NCBI GenBank assembly: GCA_040510375.1
Contig: JBEVJC010000012.1
Span: forward strand, 124,001-188,000
DNA: 64,000 bases
Direction: 5' to 3'
DNA from: JBEVJC01 sp040510375
Lineage (GTDB): Bacteria; Bacteroidota; Bacteroidia; Chitinophagales; Chitinophagaceae
Made by a program: the position numbers and the translations under genes. Of this stretch, positions 34,178 to 42,662 are shown in pieces. Under the pieces are notes generated by a model, which searched no databases, was not told the origin of the DNA, and was given only the letters and a program-made list of their open reading frames with translations. Each line of letters starts with the position of its first letter. Position 1 is the stretch's first letter.

Positions 34178-36913
34178 ATGCAACGACTTTCTCTTCGTAT
34201 CAGTGTTTTTTTGATAATGTTGATCGCTTCGGCCTCGCAGATCCGGGCACAGGAAGATACCACCAGGCCAAGCTCGCTTGACCCAAAACTTCTTGAGTGG
34301 GAGGAAGCGAGGATTCCCCGAGAATACACTATCGGCGAAATTTCCATTTCCGGTCTCCGGCACCTGGACACTACCATCGTGCTTTCCCTTTCCGGATTGC
34401 AGGTAGGCGATAAGTTCAATCATCCCGGAAGTGATATATTCGCCAGGGCTATTAACAACCTGTGGCGTCAAAAGTTTTTTTCAACCGTCGAGATCTTTGT
34501 AACGGGTATTAAAGACGACCGGGTCAGTATTGAGATTGCAGTACAGGAACGGCCGCGACTTGGTAGTTTCAAATTCGTAGGTATTAAAAAAACCGATGCG
34601 GAAGAATTACAGGGTAAGATCGGACTGGCCAAACAAACCATCATCACCGAGAATATGCGGCGTAATATCCGCGAGGTGACCAGCAAGTTTTACCAGGATA
34701 AAGGATACCAGAATATCAGGATCTCAATTGATGAAAAACCGGATCCTTCTTTTCCCAATTCCAATTCACTGACCATCTTTGTTGACAAAGGCCGTAAGGT
34801 CCGGATCGATGAAGTCAATTTTTATGGGAATGAAACGGTTGACGGACTCCGTTTAAAAAAACAAATGAAGGGCACAAAGGAAATGAGCAAGTTTACCTTG
34901 TATCCTTCTGAATATACAAGTACCTACGGAACAACACCCCGTCCAAGTTTCAAGGAATACCTGAACGACTGGGGACCTATGTCGCTGAGTAAGACCAAAC
35001 GTGTACTGGATCCTTATTTCCGGTTCAAACTTTTCAGTTCAGCAAAATTCAACCCGACAAAATATGCGGATGACAAGGAAAAAGTTCTTGCATTCTACAA
35101 CTCACTCGGATATCGCGATGCACAGATCATTGCCGATACACAGGTAATCGATACGGCTAATGCACGCCTGTATGTTGATATCAAGGTTAATGAAGGACGC
35201 CGTTATTATTTCGGAAATATTACCTGGAAGGGTAACTCCCGTTTTTCTGATTCTGTATTGAATGTGATCCTGGGTATTAACAAAGGAGATATTTACAATC
35301 TGGATATCCTCAATAAACGTCTCGGTAAGGAATTATCACAGGAGGGCGGGGATATCAGCGGTTATTATATGGATGATGGATACCTGTTCTTCCGGGTTGA
35401 TCCGGTAGAAACAGCTGTATATAATGATACCATTGATCACGAGATCAGGATCACCGAAGGACCGCAGGCGCGAATCAAAACGGTAACCATTTCAGGTAAC
35501 GAACGGACCAAGGACCATGTTATCCGCCGTGAGCTGCGGACCGTACCAGGTGAGCTTTTCAGCCGAACCGACCTGATCCGTTCACAGCGTGAACTTGGTA
35601 ACCTGCAATTCTTCAATCAGGAAACCATCAACCCTGGTGTGGTTCCGAATGCAGAAGACGGAACTGTTGATATCAACTGGAAACTGGAGGAAAAATCATC
35701 CGATCAGCTGGAGCTTTCCGCCGGTTGGGGTGGCGGTATTGGTCTTACCGGTACACTCGGTGTAACCTTCAATAACTTTTCCATTAAGAATATCTGGAAG
35801 AAAACAGCATGGGATCCGCTGCCAACAGGTGACGGACAAAAGCTGAGCCTCCGGGTGCAGTCGAACGGCCGCGCATTCCGTTCTTATAACTTCTCTTTCA
35901 CCGAGCCATGGCTGGGTGGTAAAAAAAGAAACTCGCTTACACTTGCTTATAATAATAGTAAGTATTCAAACGCCTTTGATCCACTTACCGGACGGATCGA
36001 CCGTCAGCGTTCCGATACAAACTTCCTGAAAGTAAATGGCTTCAGTGTATCATTGGGCAAGCAGCTGAAATGGCCGGATGATTATTTCAACCTGGTGTAT
36101 TCAATCAACTTCACGCAATACATCCGTAAGAACTACGCCATTTTTGAAGGAGTAAGCGGAACGGGTACTTCAAATAACCTGAGCTTTAAAATTGCGCTGC
36201 AGCGTTCATCGGTATTTGATCCGATCTTCCCGAGAAGCGGATCCAATTTGCTGGCAAGCGTTCAGTTTACCCCGCCGTATTCTTTATTTAATCCATCCCT
36301 CATTGATTCAAAAGATCCGTACAAAAATCCGGAGTATCATAAATGGCGCTTCAACGCTGAATGGTTTGTTCCACTGGGCCGCCCGATGGGTGCCGAAAAG
36401 AACCGTCAGTTCGTGTTGAAGATGGCGGCCAAGTATGGCTTTATGGGCCGGTATAGCAGCAAACTGGAATACTCTCCATTCGAGCGTTTCCAGTTGGGTG
36501 ATGCAGGTTTAACAAACAACTTCGGTTTGCTTGGTTATGATATCATTGCCCAGCGTGGTTATCCTGTGTACCAGAGCTCCGATCCGACTATCAACCCCGA
36601 CCAGCAGAACGCAACAAGGTTCTTTACCATATTTAATAAATACCAGCTCGAACTCCGGTATCCGTTGGTCACCAACCCCGGAAGTACGATCTATGGTCTT
36701 ACATTCTTTGAAGCAGCAAACGGCTGGTTCGATTTCAAGGAATATAATCCATTCAGGTTAAGAAGAAGTGCGGGTGTGGGTATGCGTTTCTTCCTGCCGA
36801 TGTTTGGTCTGCTTGGATTTGATTACGGGATTGGTTTCGACCGGATCAAGAGTGGTCAGGGCCTGAAAGACGCGTCCCGCTTCACGTTCATGCTTGGATT
36901 TGAACCGGAATAA
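34178..36913 (+). CDS. bamA: Outer-membrane protein assembly factor BamA
   Basis: A 911-residue protein, the central insertase of the BAM complex. Signal peptide about 1-24 (ending IRAQ). Several POTRA repeats follow (about 45-490), recognisable by phrases such as TIGEISISGLRHLD, RIDEVNFYGNETVDGLR and IKTVTISGNERTKDHVI. The barrel (about 500-911) includes SAGWGGGIGLTGTLGVTFNNFSIKN and the conserved late loop segment FSFTEPWLGGKKRN; the C-terminus FTFMLGFEPE is close to a beta-signal. An insert of about 60 residues with KGTKEMSKFTLYPSEY lies in the POTRA region, as in other Bacteroidota BamA proteins. Followed by two Skp/OmpH genes. Confidence 0.96.
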   Translation: MQRLSLRISVFLIMLIASASQIRAQEDTTRPSSLDPKLLEWEEARIPREYTIGEISISGLRHLDTTIVLSLSGLQVGDKFNHPGSDIFARAINNLWRQKFFSTVEIFVTGIKDDRVSIEIAVQERPRLGSFKFVGIKKTDAEELQGKIGLAKQTIITENMRRNIREVTSKFYQDKGYQNIRISIDEKPDPSFPNSNSLTIFVDKGRKVRIDEVNFYGNETVDGLRLKKQMKGTKEMSKFTLYPSEYTSTYGTTPRPSFKEYLNDWGPMSLSKTKRVLDPYFRFKLFSSAKFNPTKYADDKEKVLAFYNSLGYRDAQIIADTQVIDTANARLYVDIKVNEGRRYYFGNITWKGNSRFSDSVLNVILGINKGDIYNLDILNKRLGKELSQEGGDISGYYMDDGYLFFRVDPVETAVYNDTIDHEIRITEGPQARIKTVTISGNERTKDHVIRRELRTVPGELFSRTDLIRSQRELGNLQFFNQETINPGVVPNAEDGTVDINWKLEEKSSDQLELSAGWGGGIGLTGTLGVTFNNFSIKNIWKKTAWDPLPTGDGQKLSLRVQSNGRAFRSYNFSFTEPWLGGKKRNSLTLAYNNSKYSNAFDPLTGRIDRQRSDTNFLKVNGFSVSLGKQLKWPDDYFNLVYSINFTQYIRKNYAIFEGVSGTGTSNNLSFKIALQRSSVFDPIFPRSGSNLLASVQFTPPYSLFNPSLIDSKDPYKNPEYHKWRFNAEWFVPLGRPMGAEKNRQFVLKMAAKYGFMGRYSSKLEYSPFERFQLGDAGLTNNFGLLGYDIIAQRGYPVYQSSDPTINPDQQNATRFFTIFNKYQLELRYPLVTNPGSTIYGLTFFEAANGWFDFKEYNPFRLRRSAGVGMRFFLPMFGLLGFDYGIGFDRIKSGQGLKDASRFTFMLGFEPE

Positions 36914-37022
36914 AGAACATGTTAACCAGGTCAAGGCTTCGGGGCATGCTCCGGTAAAACGCCTATCTTTAATTTGGTTGATCATTGCGGAAGTTGCCGT
37001 CCGTACTAAATATAAAAGTTAT

Positions 37023-37535
37023 ATGAAAAAAACACTGATCCTAACAGCATTGATAGTTTTTGCAGGTCTTACACTGACCGCGCAGAAATATGCAATCATC
37101 GACACGCGGTATATCCTGGACAAAATGCCTGAATATACCACGGCGCAAAAACAACTGGACCAGACCGCTGCCGAATGGCAGAAAGACATCGACCTGAAAC
37201 AAACCGCGCTTGACCGGATGTATAAGGATTATGATGCGGAACAGGTAATGCTGAGCGACGACCTGAAGAAAAAAAGGCAGGACCAGCTTTTTCTTAAAGA
37301 AAAGGAACTTCGCGACCTGCAAAGGCAACGCTTTGGTTTCGAAGGAGATCTGTTTAAAAAGAGGCAGGAATTGGTGAAACCCATACAGGATCGGGTGTAT
37401 AACGCGGTTCAAAAGATTGCAACACAGCGTACCTATGATTTCGTCCTCGATAAAAGTGAAGGAATTACCATTATATTTGCCGACCCCAAACTCGACAAGA
37501 GTGAGGATGTATTGAGGGAACTGGGCATAAAATAA
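37023..37535 (+). CDS. OmpH/Skp-family periplasmic chaperone (copy 1)
   Basis: A 170-residue exported protein started at MKKTLILTALIVFAGLTLTAQ, a clean signal peptide; upstream in-frame sequence overlaps bamA and lacks signal features. The mature protein begins KYAIIDTRYILDKMPEY, the OmpH opening, followed by a long Lys/Gln/Arg-rich coiled coil (about 45-125) and a short C-terminal beta segment FVLDKSEGITIIF. Skp trimers shield unfolded outer-membrane proteins on the way to BamA. Its position directly after bamA and before a second copy fits that role. Confidence 0.92.
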   Translation: MKKTLILTALIVFAGLTLTAQKYAIIDTRYILDKMPEYTTAQKQLDQTAAEWQKDIDLKQTALDRMYKDYDAEQVMLSDDLKKKRQDQLFLKEKELRDLQRQRFGFEGDLFKKRQELVKPIQDRVYNAVQKIATQRTYDFVLDKSEGITIIFADPKLDKSEDVLRELGIK

Positions 37536-37651
37536 TGGCGCTGGCTTTTTGTTAAAGAGTGCCCTACAAGCAACGAATTCAGGAGAAACCCTCTCTTAAT
37601 TATAAAATAAAATCACCTTCCCTGTCAAGGGGAAAAAGAAAAAAAAAGAAG

Positions 37652-38206
37652 ATGAAAAAATTGAAAGTATTAGTAGTTGCGGCTTGCCTGGCGCTGGTAG
37701 CTAACGAATCACAAGCACAGACCAAGATCGGCTACATTGATGCAGAGACGGTTCTGTACCTGATGCCTGAAGTTGCAAAAATCGACAGTCTCATCAACAT
37801 CTACCGGGTTGATACAGTTGGAAAAGAATTTAATTCACTGATGGCAACCTATCAATATAAGGACAGCCTGTTCAGGGATTCTTCCAAACCAATGCCTCCT
37901 TCTGTAAGGGACCAGTACCAGAAAGAACTGGCTGAACTGACACAAACTTTGCAAAGCTGGCAGCAAATTGCCCAGGAAGCAATCCAGAACAAACAGCAGC
38001 AGCTACTCGCTCCGGTGATGAAGAAAATCCAGGATGCCATTAATGCTGTTGCGAAAGAAAAGAACTATACGTATGTGGTATCACGTGAGTCACTGATTGT
38101 GGCCCCGGATTCTGACAACCTGCTTTCCGCAGTGGCAGCCAAATTGAAAATCACATTACCTCCGCAATTGCAGCCTGGTTATAAACCACCGGTTGGCGGA
38201 AGATAA
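37652..38206 (+). CDS. OmpH/Skp-family periplasmic chaperone (copy 2)
   Basis: A 184-residue exported protein started at MKKLKVLVVAACLALVANESQAQ; sequence upstream is Lys-rich leader. Mature start TKIGYIDAETVLYLMPEV is the OmpH opening, followed by a coiled coil with many Gln (QSWQQIAQEAIQNKQQQLL) and VAKEKNYTYVVSRES near 140. It is a diverged paralogue of the preceding gene (117 bp upstream) and has a proline-rich end. Both probably serve outer-membrane protein delivery. The unit ends at a strong terminator. Confidence 0.92.
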   Translation: MKKLKVLVVAACLALVANESQAQTKIGYIDAETVLYLMPEVAKIDSLINIYRVDTVGKEFNSLMATYQYKDSLFRDSSKPMPPSVRDQYQKELAELTQTLQSWQQIAQEAIQNKQQQLLAPVMKKIQDAINAVAKEKNYTYVVSRESLIVAPDSDNLLSAVAAKLKITLPPQLQPGYKPPVGGR

Positions 38207-38224
38207 TCCGTTAATATTTTTTGA

Positions 38225-38264
38225 AAGTGGCTGTATCAACTGTTGATGCAGCCACTTTTTTTTG
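38225..38264 (+). terminator. Rho-independent terminator
   Basis: The stem agtggctgtatc / gatgcagccact with a 7-base loop is followed by eight T residues. It closes the uppS-bamA-ompH-ompH transcript. Confidence 0.9.
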
Positions 38265-38280
38265 GGTACCCTGATGCCCT

Positions 38281-38288
38281 TAACTTTG
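38281..38288 (+). promoter_or_regulatory. Bacteroidota -7 element (TAACTTTG)
   Basis: TAnnTTTG match ending 5 bp before the murI ATG, so the transcript would be leaderless or nearly so. Confidence 0.45.
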
Positions 38289-38293
38289 AGATT

Positions 38294-39121
38294 ATGCAAA
38301 AAGGAAATCCGATCGGGGTGTTTGACTCCGGTTACGGCGGACTAAGCGTATTAAAAGAAATTGTTGCCCGGTTGCCGGACTACGATTATATCTACCTGGG
38401 CGATAATGCCCGCGCACCCTATGGTAACCGTTCATTTGAGACGGTATATGAATACACACTTCAATGCGTGAAATGGTTTTTTGACCAGGGATGTTCACTG
38501 GTAATCCTTGCCTGTAATACTGCATCGGCAAAGGCATTGAGAAGTATCCAGCAACGCGATCTTCCGGCGCTTGGTGCCGAAAAAAGGGTCCTTGGAGTTA
38601 TCCGCCCTACCACAGAACTGATTGGTGGTATGACCGAAACAGGGAGCATTGGTATTCTTGCCACCAACGGAACCGTGGCTTCCAATTCATACCCGGTGGA
38701 AATTGCAAAATTTTATCCTGATGTTAAGGTTTACCAGGAAGCCTGTCCCATGTGGGTGCCACTGGTGGAGAATAATGAATACGAAACGGCAGGGGCCGAT
38801 TTTTTCATCCGGAAGAATCTCCATAATATTTTCAGCAAGGGGCAGCAGATAGATGTGTTGCTGATGGCCTGCACCCATTATCCGCTTATGCGCAACAGGA
38901 TCAGGGACCATGTGCCGGTGCAGGTTAAACTGCTTTCACAGGGTGAGATCGTGGCCGAAAGCCTGGACGATTACCTGATGCGTCACCCCGAAATGGCAGC
39001 ACTTTGCAGTACAGATGGAACCCGGACTTTTTACACCACAGACTCCATCACAGAGTTTGATAGCCAGGCTACCCGGTTTTTCGGAGAGGCAGTCCAGTCG
39101 CGGCATCTCCAGCTTAGCTAA
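38294..39121 (+). CDS. murI: Glutamate racemase
   Basis: A 275-residue cytoplasmic enzyme that makes D-glutamate for peptidoglycan. The start is the ATG giving MQKGNPIGVFDSGYGGLSVL. The two catalytic cysteines sit in LVILACNTASA (about 75) and VLLMACTHYPL (about 192). GDNARAPYGNRS and the ATNGTVASNSYP region complete the family pattern. It has its own near-leaderless promoter after the terminator of the bamA-skp unit. Grouped with uppS and bamA in an envelope-biogenesis neighbourhood. Confidence 0.95.
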   Translation: MQKGNPIGVFDSGYGGLSVLKEIVARLPDYDYIYLGDNARAPYGNRSFETVYEYTLQCVKWFFDQGCSLVILACNTASAKALRSIQQRDLPALGAEKRVLGVIRPTTELIGGMTETGSIGILATNGTVASNSYPVEIAKFYPDVKVYQEACPMWVPLVENNEYETAGADFFIRKNLHNIFSKGQQIDVLLMACTHYPLMRNRIRDHVPVQVKLLSQGEIVAESLDDYLMRHPEMAALCSTDGTRTFYTTDSITEFDSQATRFFGEAVQSRHLQLS

Positions 39122-39201
39122 ATTTTAATTGTTCATCAGCGAGTTATGGATGGGCATAAAAGAATTTCGATTTTCACGGTCTTCTTCTGGTGATGAACCC
39201 T

Positions 39202-39209
39202 TACCTTTG
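39202..39209 (+). promoter_or_regulatory. Bacteroidota -7 element (TACCTTTG)
   Basis: TAnnTTTG match 101 bp upstream of the rpmH start; it would give a long leader for the ribosomal protein mRNA. Confidence 0.45.
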
Positions 39210-39310
39210 CCGTCCTTTCACAAACCAGCGGGTGTGGTGACCTGCCGGCCGAATGAAACCCGGTCCGTTCTCCCGGATCATCTTTCAAAAAGTGAAAAAG
39301 ATAAAAAATT

Positions 39311-39466
39311 ATGAAACGTACATTCCAACCCCACGTTCGCCGTCGTAAATCCGTTCACGGATTCCGTAAACGCATGCAAACCGCTAATGGCCGTAAGGTA
39401 TTGGCAAGCCGCCGCGCGAAAGGCCGTCATAAACTGACTGTTTCTGACGAAAGGAAATTGAAGTAA
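39311..39466 (+). CDS. rpmH: 50S ribosomal protein L34
   Basis: A 51-residue, very basic protein beginning MKRTFQPHVRRRKSVHGFRK and continuing RMQTANGRKVLASRRAKGRH, the near-invariant L34 sequence. It ends with a short SDERKLK extension. It precedes rnpA and yidD, the order found at this locus in most bacteria. It is not next to dnaA here, in keeping with Bacteroidota. Confidence 0.97.
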   Translation: MKRTFQPHVRRRKSVHGFRKRMQTANGRKVLASRRAKGRHKLTVSDERKLK

Positions 39467-39592
39467 TCCGCCAGCCGGGCAGCCGGCAGCCGGTATAGAT
39501 ATTTTGAATAGCTCCTTTGTAAGGAGCTATTTTTGTTAGGCAGGGCGGGGACTCCGGCTGAGCCTGATCATCCACACCTGACTAAAAAAAAC

Positions 39593-40033
39593 TTGACAAA
39601 AACTTTCACCATAAAGAAAGGGGAGCGACTGAAAAGCCGTAAGCTGATCGACCAGTTGTTCAAGACCGGCAGGCGGTTTAATAATGGTCCGTTTCGGGTG
39701 TTCTATGAGCTGGGTTCTGTTTCAACTGCCGGACAGGTTCCTGAACCTCGTGTTAAACATCCAGCCAGTCTCCTCTTCGGTGTAGGTGCCGGCACAAGGA
39801 ATTTTAAAAAAGCAGCCGATCGCAACCGGATTAAAAGGTTGACAAGGGAGAACTGGCGGGTACTGAATATTCCGCTGAAACAGGCACTGGATGAACAAAA
39901 TCGCAGCCTCCATGTTTTTATTATTTATACAGGCAAAGAGTTACCGGAATATGCGTTGGTATCAACTCAGCTGACGCGTGTTATTGATAACCTGCTTCAT
40001 CTAGTGCATGAAAAAAATACTCCGCTTCCTTAG
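39593..40033 (+). CDS. rnpA: Ribonuclease P protein component
   Basis: A 146-residue basic protein that assists RNase P RNA in trimming tRNA 5' ends. No ATG is available; the most plausible start is the TTG at 39593, giving TKTFTIKKGERLKSRKLIDQ, since the KGERLKSRK segment is the normal N-terminal start of the domain. The RNR signature is seen as KKAADRNRIKRLTREN near 80. The 3' end overlaps yidD by 26 bp, so the two are translationally coupled. rpmH lies 126 bp upstream. Confidence 0.9.
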   Translation: MTKTFTIKKGERLKSRKLIDQLFKTGRRFNNGPFRVFYELGSVSTAGQVPEPRVKHPASLLFGVGAGTRNFKKAADRNRIKRLTRENWRVLNIPLKQALDEQNRSLHVFIIYTGKELPEYALVSTQLTRVIDNLLHLVHEKNTPLP

Positions 40034-40238
40034 TCTCCCCTTCCTGCTCCTGATAAAAATCTATCAGGTGATGATCTCGCCGTGGCTGGGTCCGAAGTGC
40101 AGGTATACCCCAACCTGCTCTCATTACGCAGCGGAAGCTTTAAAAAAACACGGGGTACTGAAAGGCTTGTGGCTTGCCTGCCGGCGGATTGCCAGGTGTC
40201 ATCCCTGGGGCGGCCACGGGTATGACCCTGTTCCATAA
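40008..40238 (+). CDS. yidD: Membrane protein insertion efficiency factor YidD
   Basis: A 76-residue protein associated with the inner membrane. The N-terminal amphipathic/hydrophobic segment (LRFLSLPFLLLIKIYQVMI) is followed by the family signature SPWLGPKCRYTPTCSHYAAEAL and a CHPWGGHGYDPVP ending. YidD helps the YidC insertase. The rpmH-rnpA-yidD order is the conserved one; yidC itself does not follow here, a terminator does. Its start lies inside the rnpA 3' end. Confidence 0.95.
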   Translation: MKKILRFLSLPFLLLIKIYQVMISPWLGPKCRYTPTCSHYAAEALKKHGVLKGLWLACRRIARCHPWGGHGYDPVP

Positions 40239-40271
40239 AAAAACCATCCCGGAGGATGGTCGATTTTTTTA
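40236..40271. terminator. Bidirectional terminator
   Basis: The stem accatcc / ggatggt (40243-40260) has an A run before it and a T run after it, so it can end both yidD and the convergent sodA gene. Confidence 0.88.
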
Positions 40272-40326
40272 ATTAATGACGGGCAGGTTCTCCATTGATG
40301 CGGAGTAATGCAGTCTCAGTAATTAC

Positions 40327-40932
40327 TTATTTTTTAGCTCCGTCGTATAATTCAGCAACCTTGTTCCAGTTGATCACCGACCAGATTGCTTTCAGGTAAT
40401 CAGGACGTTTGTTCTGATACTTCAGGTAGTAAGCATGTTCCCAGACATCAATTGCCAGGATCGGGGTACCCTTTACTTCTGCCACATCCATCAATGGATT
40501 ATCCTGGTTGGGAGTAGACGTCACTTCCAGTTTACCATCCTTTACAATTAACCAGGCCCAACCTGAACCAAATCGGGTAGCACCTGCAGTATTCATTTTT
40601 TCCTGCAGCGCTTCGAGAGATCCGAATGTTGCATTGATATCATCAGCCAGCTTACCTGAAGGTTTGCCACCGTTTGCTGATAACAATGTCCAGAATAAAC
40701 TGTGGTTCCAGTGACCACCACCATTATTCCTTACTGCCGGCGAAATTTTTCCCGCCGATGCCACCAGTTCTTCGAGCGATTTGTTCTCGTTTTCTGTACC
40801 AGCAACAGCCTTATTCAGGTTGTCTACATATGCCTGATGGTGTTTATCATGATGGATCTGCATGGTTTGTTTATCGATATAAGGTTCCAGTGCTTCCGGT
40901 GCATAGGGTAGCGGCGGTAATGTAAATGCCAT
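40327..40932 (-). CDS. sodA: Superoxide dismutase (Mn/Fe type)
   Basis: A 201-residue enzyme that dismutates superoxide. Metal ligands are visible in MQIHHDKHHQAYV (His about 27), GGGHWNHSLFW (His about 76) and AIDVWEHAYYLKYQN (Asp and His about 162 and 166). Length and motif order are standard. The residues that separate Mn from Fe forms do not give a clear choice, so the metal is open. It has its own promoter and shares a terminator with yidD. Confidence 0.95.
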   Translation of the reverse strand: MAFTLPPLPYAPEALEPYIDKQTMQIHHDKHHQAYVDNLNKAVAGTENENKSLEELVASAGKISPAVRNNGGGHWNHSLFWTLLSANGGKPSGKLADDINATFGSLEALQEKMNTAGATRFGSGWAWLIVKDGKLEVTSTPNQDNPLMDVAEVKGTPILAIDVWEHAYYLKYQNKRPDYLKAIWSVINWNKVAELYDGAKK

Positions 40933-40974
40933 AATACTATTTTTTAAGGTTCATGAAAATGTGATAATACTTTA

Positions 40975-40982
40975 CAAATTTA
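40975..40982 (-). promoter_or_regulatory. Bacteroidota -7 element (TAAATTTG)
   Basis: TAnnTTTG match on the minus strand, 42 bp upstream of the sodA start codon. Confidence 0.45.
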
Positions 40983-41233
40983 TTGCCTTACTGTTGATTG
41001 TTAAGTATTTTATTAATGAATGCCGTAAATCCGCAAGAACCATTTTATAATCCCGTTTCCGGATTCAGGGCCCATTACCGATGCCGGGGAAAAACGGAAA
41101 GCCCCTCAAATTTCCAGCCATCACTGATGGTGTATACTAAGGATTTTATCTTTGATACGCAGAAGTTATCGCATATCAGGCGGATATTACCGTGACCGGA
41201 ATACCGGTTACCAGATGGGCCGGACCGGTACTT

Positions 41234-41671
41234 TTATCGACGCGTCCGGAAAAACTCCTTCATCAGGCGGGCGCAATCTTCTTCCATCACACCAGTAACC
41301 AGTTCTGTTTTTGGGTGGAAAGGCCAGTTGGACGCCGTCGTTTTTTTGTAACCGTTCTTCTGATCATTTGCACCAAATACCAGTTTGCCCAGCTTACCCC
41401 AGTAAACAGCGCCTGCACACATCAGGCAGGGTTCAAGGGTAACATACAAAGTGGCGTGGGGGAGGTATTTGCTGCCAAGATGGTTAAATGCGGAGGTAAG
41501 GGCAATCATTTCTGCATGTGCTGTGGGGTCATTTAATTTTTCGGTCATGTTCCGGCCCCGGGCAATTACCTTGTCGTTCATCACTATTACGGCACCAACC
41601 GGGATCTCTTCTTCTTCAAAAGCCAGCTGCGCCTCTTTGAGAGCCATCATCATAAAATATTCATCTGTCAT
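41234..41671 (-). CDS. tadA: tRNA adenosine deaminase / nucleoside deaminase
   Basis: A 145-residue zinc enzyme of the cytidine deaminase superfamily. The zinc and catalytic residues are H52-A-E54 in TAHAEMIAL and C82/C85 in TLEPCLMCAGA. IPVGAVIV and HLGSKYLPHATLYVT are typical of TadA, which converts A34 to inosine in tRNA-Arg; a guanine or nucleoside deaminase cannot be excluded, but this is the most TadA-like arrangement. Length normal. Single-gene unit. Confidence 0.85.
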   Translation of the reverse strand: MTDEYFMMMALKEAQLAFEEEEIPVGAVIVMNDKVIARGRNMTEKLNDPTAHAEMIALTSAFNHLGSKYLPHATLYVTLEPCLMCAGAVYWGKLGKLVFGANDQKNGYKKTTASNWPFHPKTELVTGVMEEDCARLMKEFFRTRR

Positions 41672-41774
41672 GGCCTGAAATTAATGATTTTTCCCCGCTG
41701 TGTTTTCCCAGCATGGCATGATATTTTGGTTACTTGCTGCTGGTAGGTACATTAATCATTAAAAATTATTTGGT

Positions 41775-41999
41775 ATGAGTAAATTACTAATCGGTTTTTC
41801 GGTCGGACTGCTCACCGGGCTGCTTTTCGCTCCGGCAAAGGGTTCTGAAACACGCGATACCATTGCCCGTAAGGGTCGTGATATCAAGGACAAATTCAAT
41901 GACCTGGTTGATTCGTTCAGCGATAAGATCGATCAGCTGCAAACTGAATCGGAAGTCTTTGCTGAAAGGGCGAAGGATCATGTACGCGCAGAGATTTAA
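41775..41999 (+). CDS. YtxH-domain protein
   Basis: A 74-residue protein with one N-terminal membrane segment (LLIGFSVGLLTGLLFAP) followed by the YtxH hallmark AKGSETRDTIARKGRDIKDKF and an amphipathic helix. YtxH-type proteins are small stress-associated proteins of unknown mechanism. It has its own terminator and no close partner. Confidence 0.85.
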   Translation: MSKLLIGFSVGLLTGLLFAPAKGSETRDTIARKGRDIKDKFNDLVDSFSDKIDQLQTESEVFAERAKDHVRAEI

Positions 42000-42026
42000 T
42001 CATCCCTGGTTTATAGCAATTCATTG

Positions 42027-42055
42027 AGACATTATTTCTGATAATGTCTTTTTTT
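42027..42055 (+). terminator. Rho-independent terminator
   Basis: The stem agacattat / ataatgtct with a 5-base loop is followed by seven T residues. It ends the YtxH gene. Confidence 0.88.
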
Positions 42056-42085
42056 ATTCCCGGATACGTCCGGACATCCACCAAT

Positions 42086-42112
42086 AAAAAATGCCTTTGT
42101 ACACAAAGGCAT
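42086..42112 (-). terminator. Rho-independent terminator
   Basis: The stem atgcctttgt / acaaaggcat is followed on the minus strand by TTTTTATTGG. It ends the small exported or membrane gene at 42153. Confidence 0.85.
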
Positions 42113-42152
42113 AGCTGACCGGCAGATCATAATCAATGAAAACAGGCTGCAG

Positions 42153-42488
42153 TTACAGGATAAGGATCAGTAACAGGATAATAATTATAATTGCTCCTAC
42201 TGAAAGATAAACTCCGCCCTTCATCGCTTTGGCTTCACGGTTCATCTCCCTCAATTCCTTTTTCATAGATTTTCTTTCTGACCTGCTTAATGTGGATTTG
42301 TCAGTTGCCTTGATAACCTCAACCCTTGTTTTAATTTCTTCCAGACGGGCAGTTTTTTGTTCGTCTGTAAGTGTATTGGTTGTCTTCGCCTTTCCCTTAA
42401 AGATCGGATCAAGAATCGATGCATGGGAAGTAATAACAGTGAGTGTTAGGAAAAGACTTAAAAATGCTATGCCCAGTTTTGCTTTCAT
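42153..42488 (-). CDS. Small exported membrane-tailed protein, unknown
   Basis: A 111-residue protein. The start is the ATG giving MKAKLGIAFLSLFLTLTVITSHAS, a signal peptide; longer N-terminal versions have no signal features. The middle is a charged helix rich in Lys, Glu and Arg (DEQKTARLEEIKTRVEVIK and RSERKSMKKELREMN), and the C-terminus is a single membrane helix (YLSVGAIIIIILLLILIL). This layout is common among small Bacteroidota envelope proteins. I do not recognise a family and assign no function. Confidence 0.7.
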   Translation of the reverse strand: MKAKLGIAFLSLFLTLTVITSHASILDPIFKGKAKTTNTLTDEQKTARLEEIKTRVEVIKATDKSTLSRSERKSMKKELREMNREAKAMKGGVYLSVGAIIIIILLLILIL

Positions 42489-42662
42489 GTTGATATGTTT
42501 TAGTTCAGGCATCGGATACAAAAATTCATCCATTCAATAAAGTCCCGTAAATGTGCAAGTATGATTGACGCGTGCTTTACAAATGGGGATGAATTTCCTC
42601 ATTTGCATCGGCCTGATGCGGGCTGATCCAAAAGTATTACATTGGTCTGCCAAATCAAAAGC

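Noticed and set aside
41147..41154. TATCTTTG promoter-like element on the plus strand upstream of 41234
   Set aside because: No plus-strand gene follows for 600 bp, and the frames there are antisense to tadA; probably a chance match.
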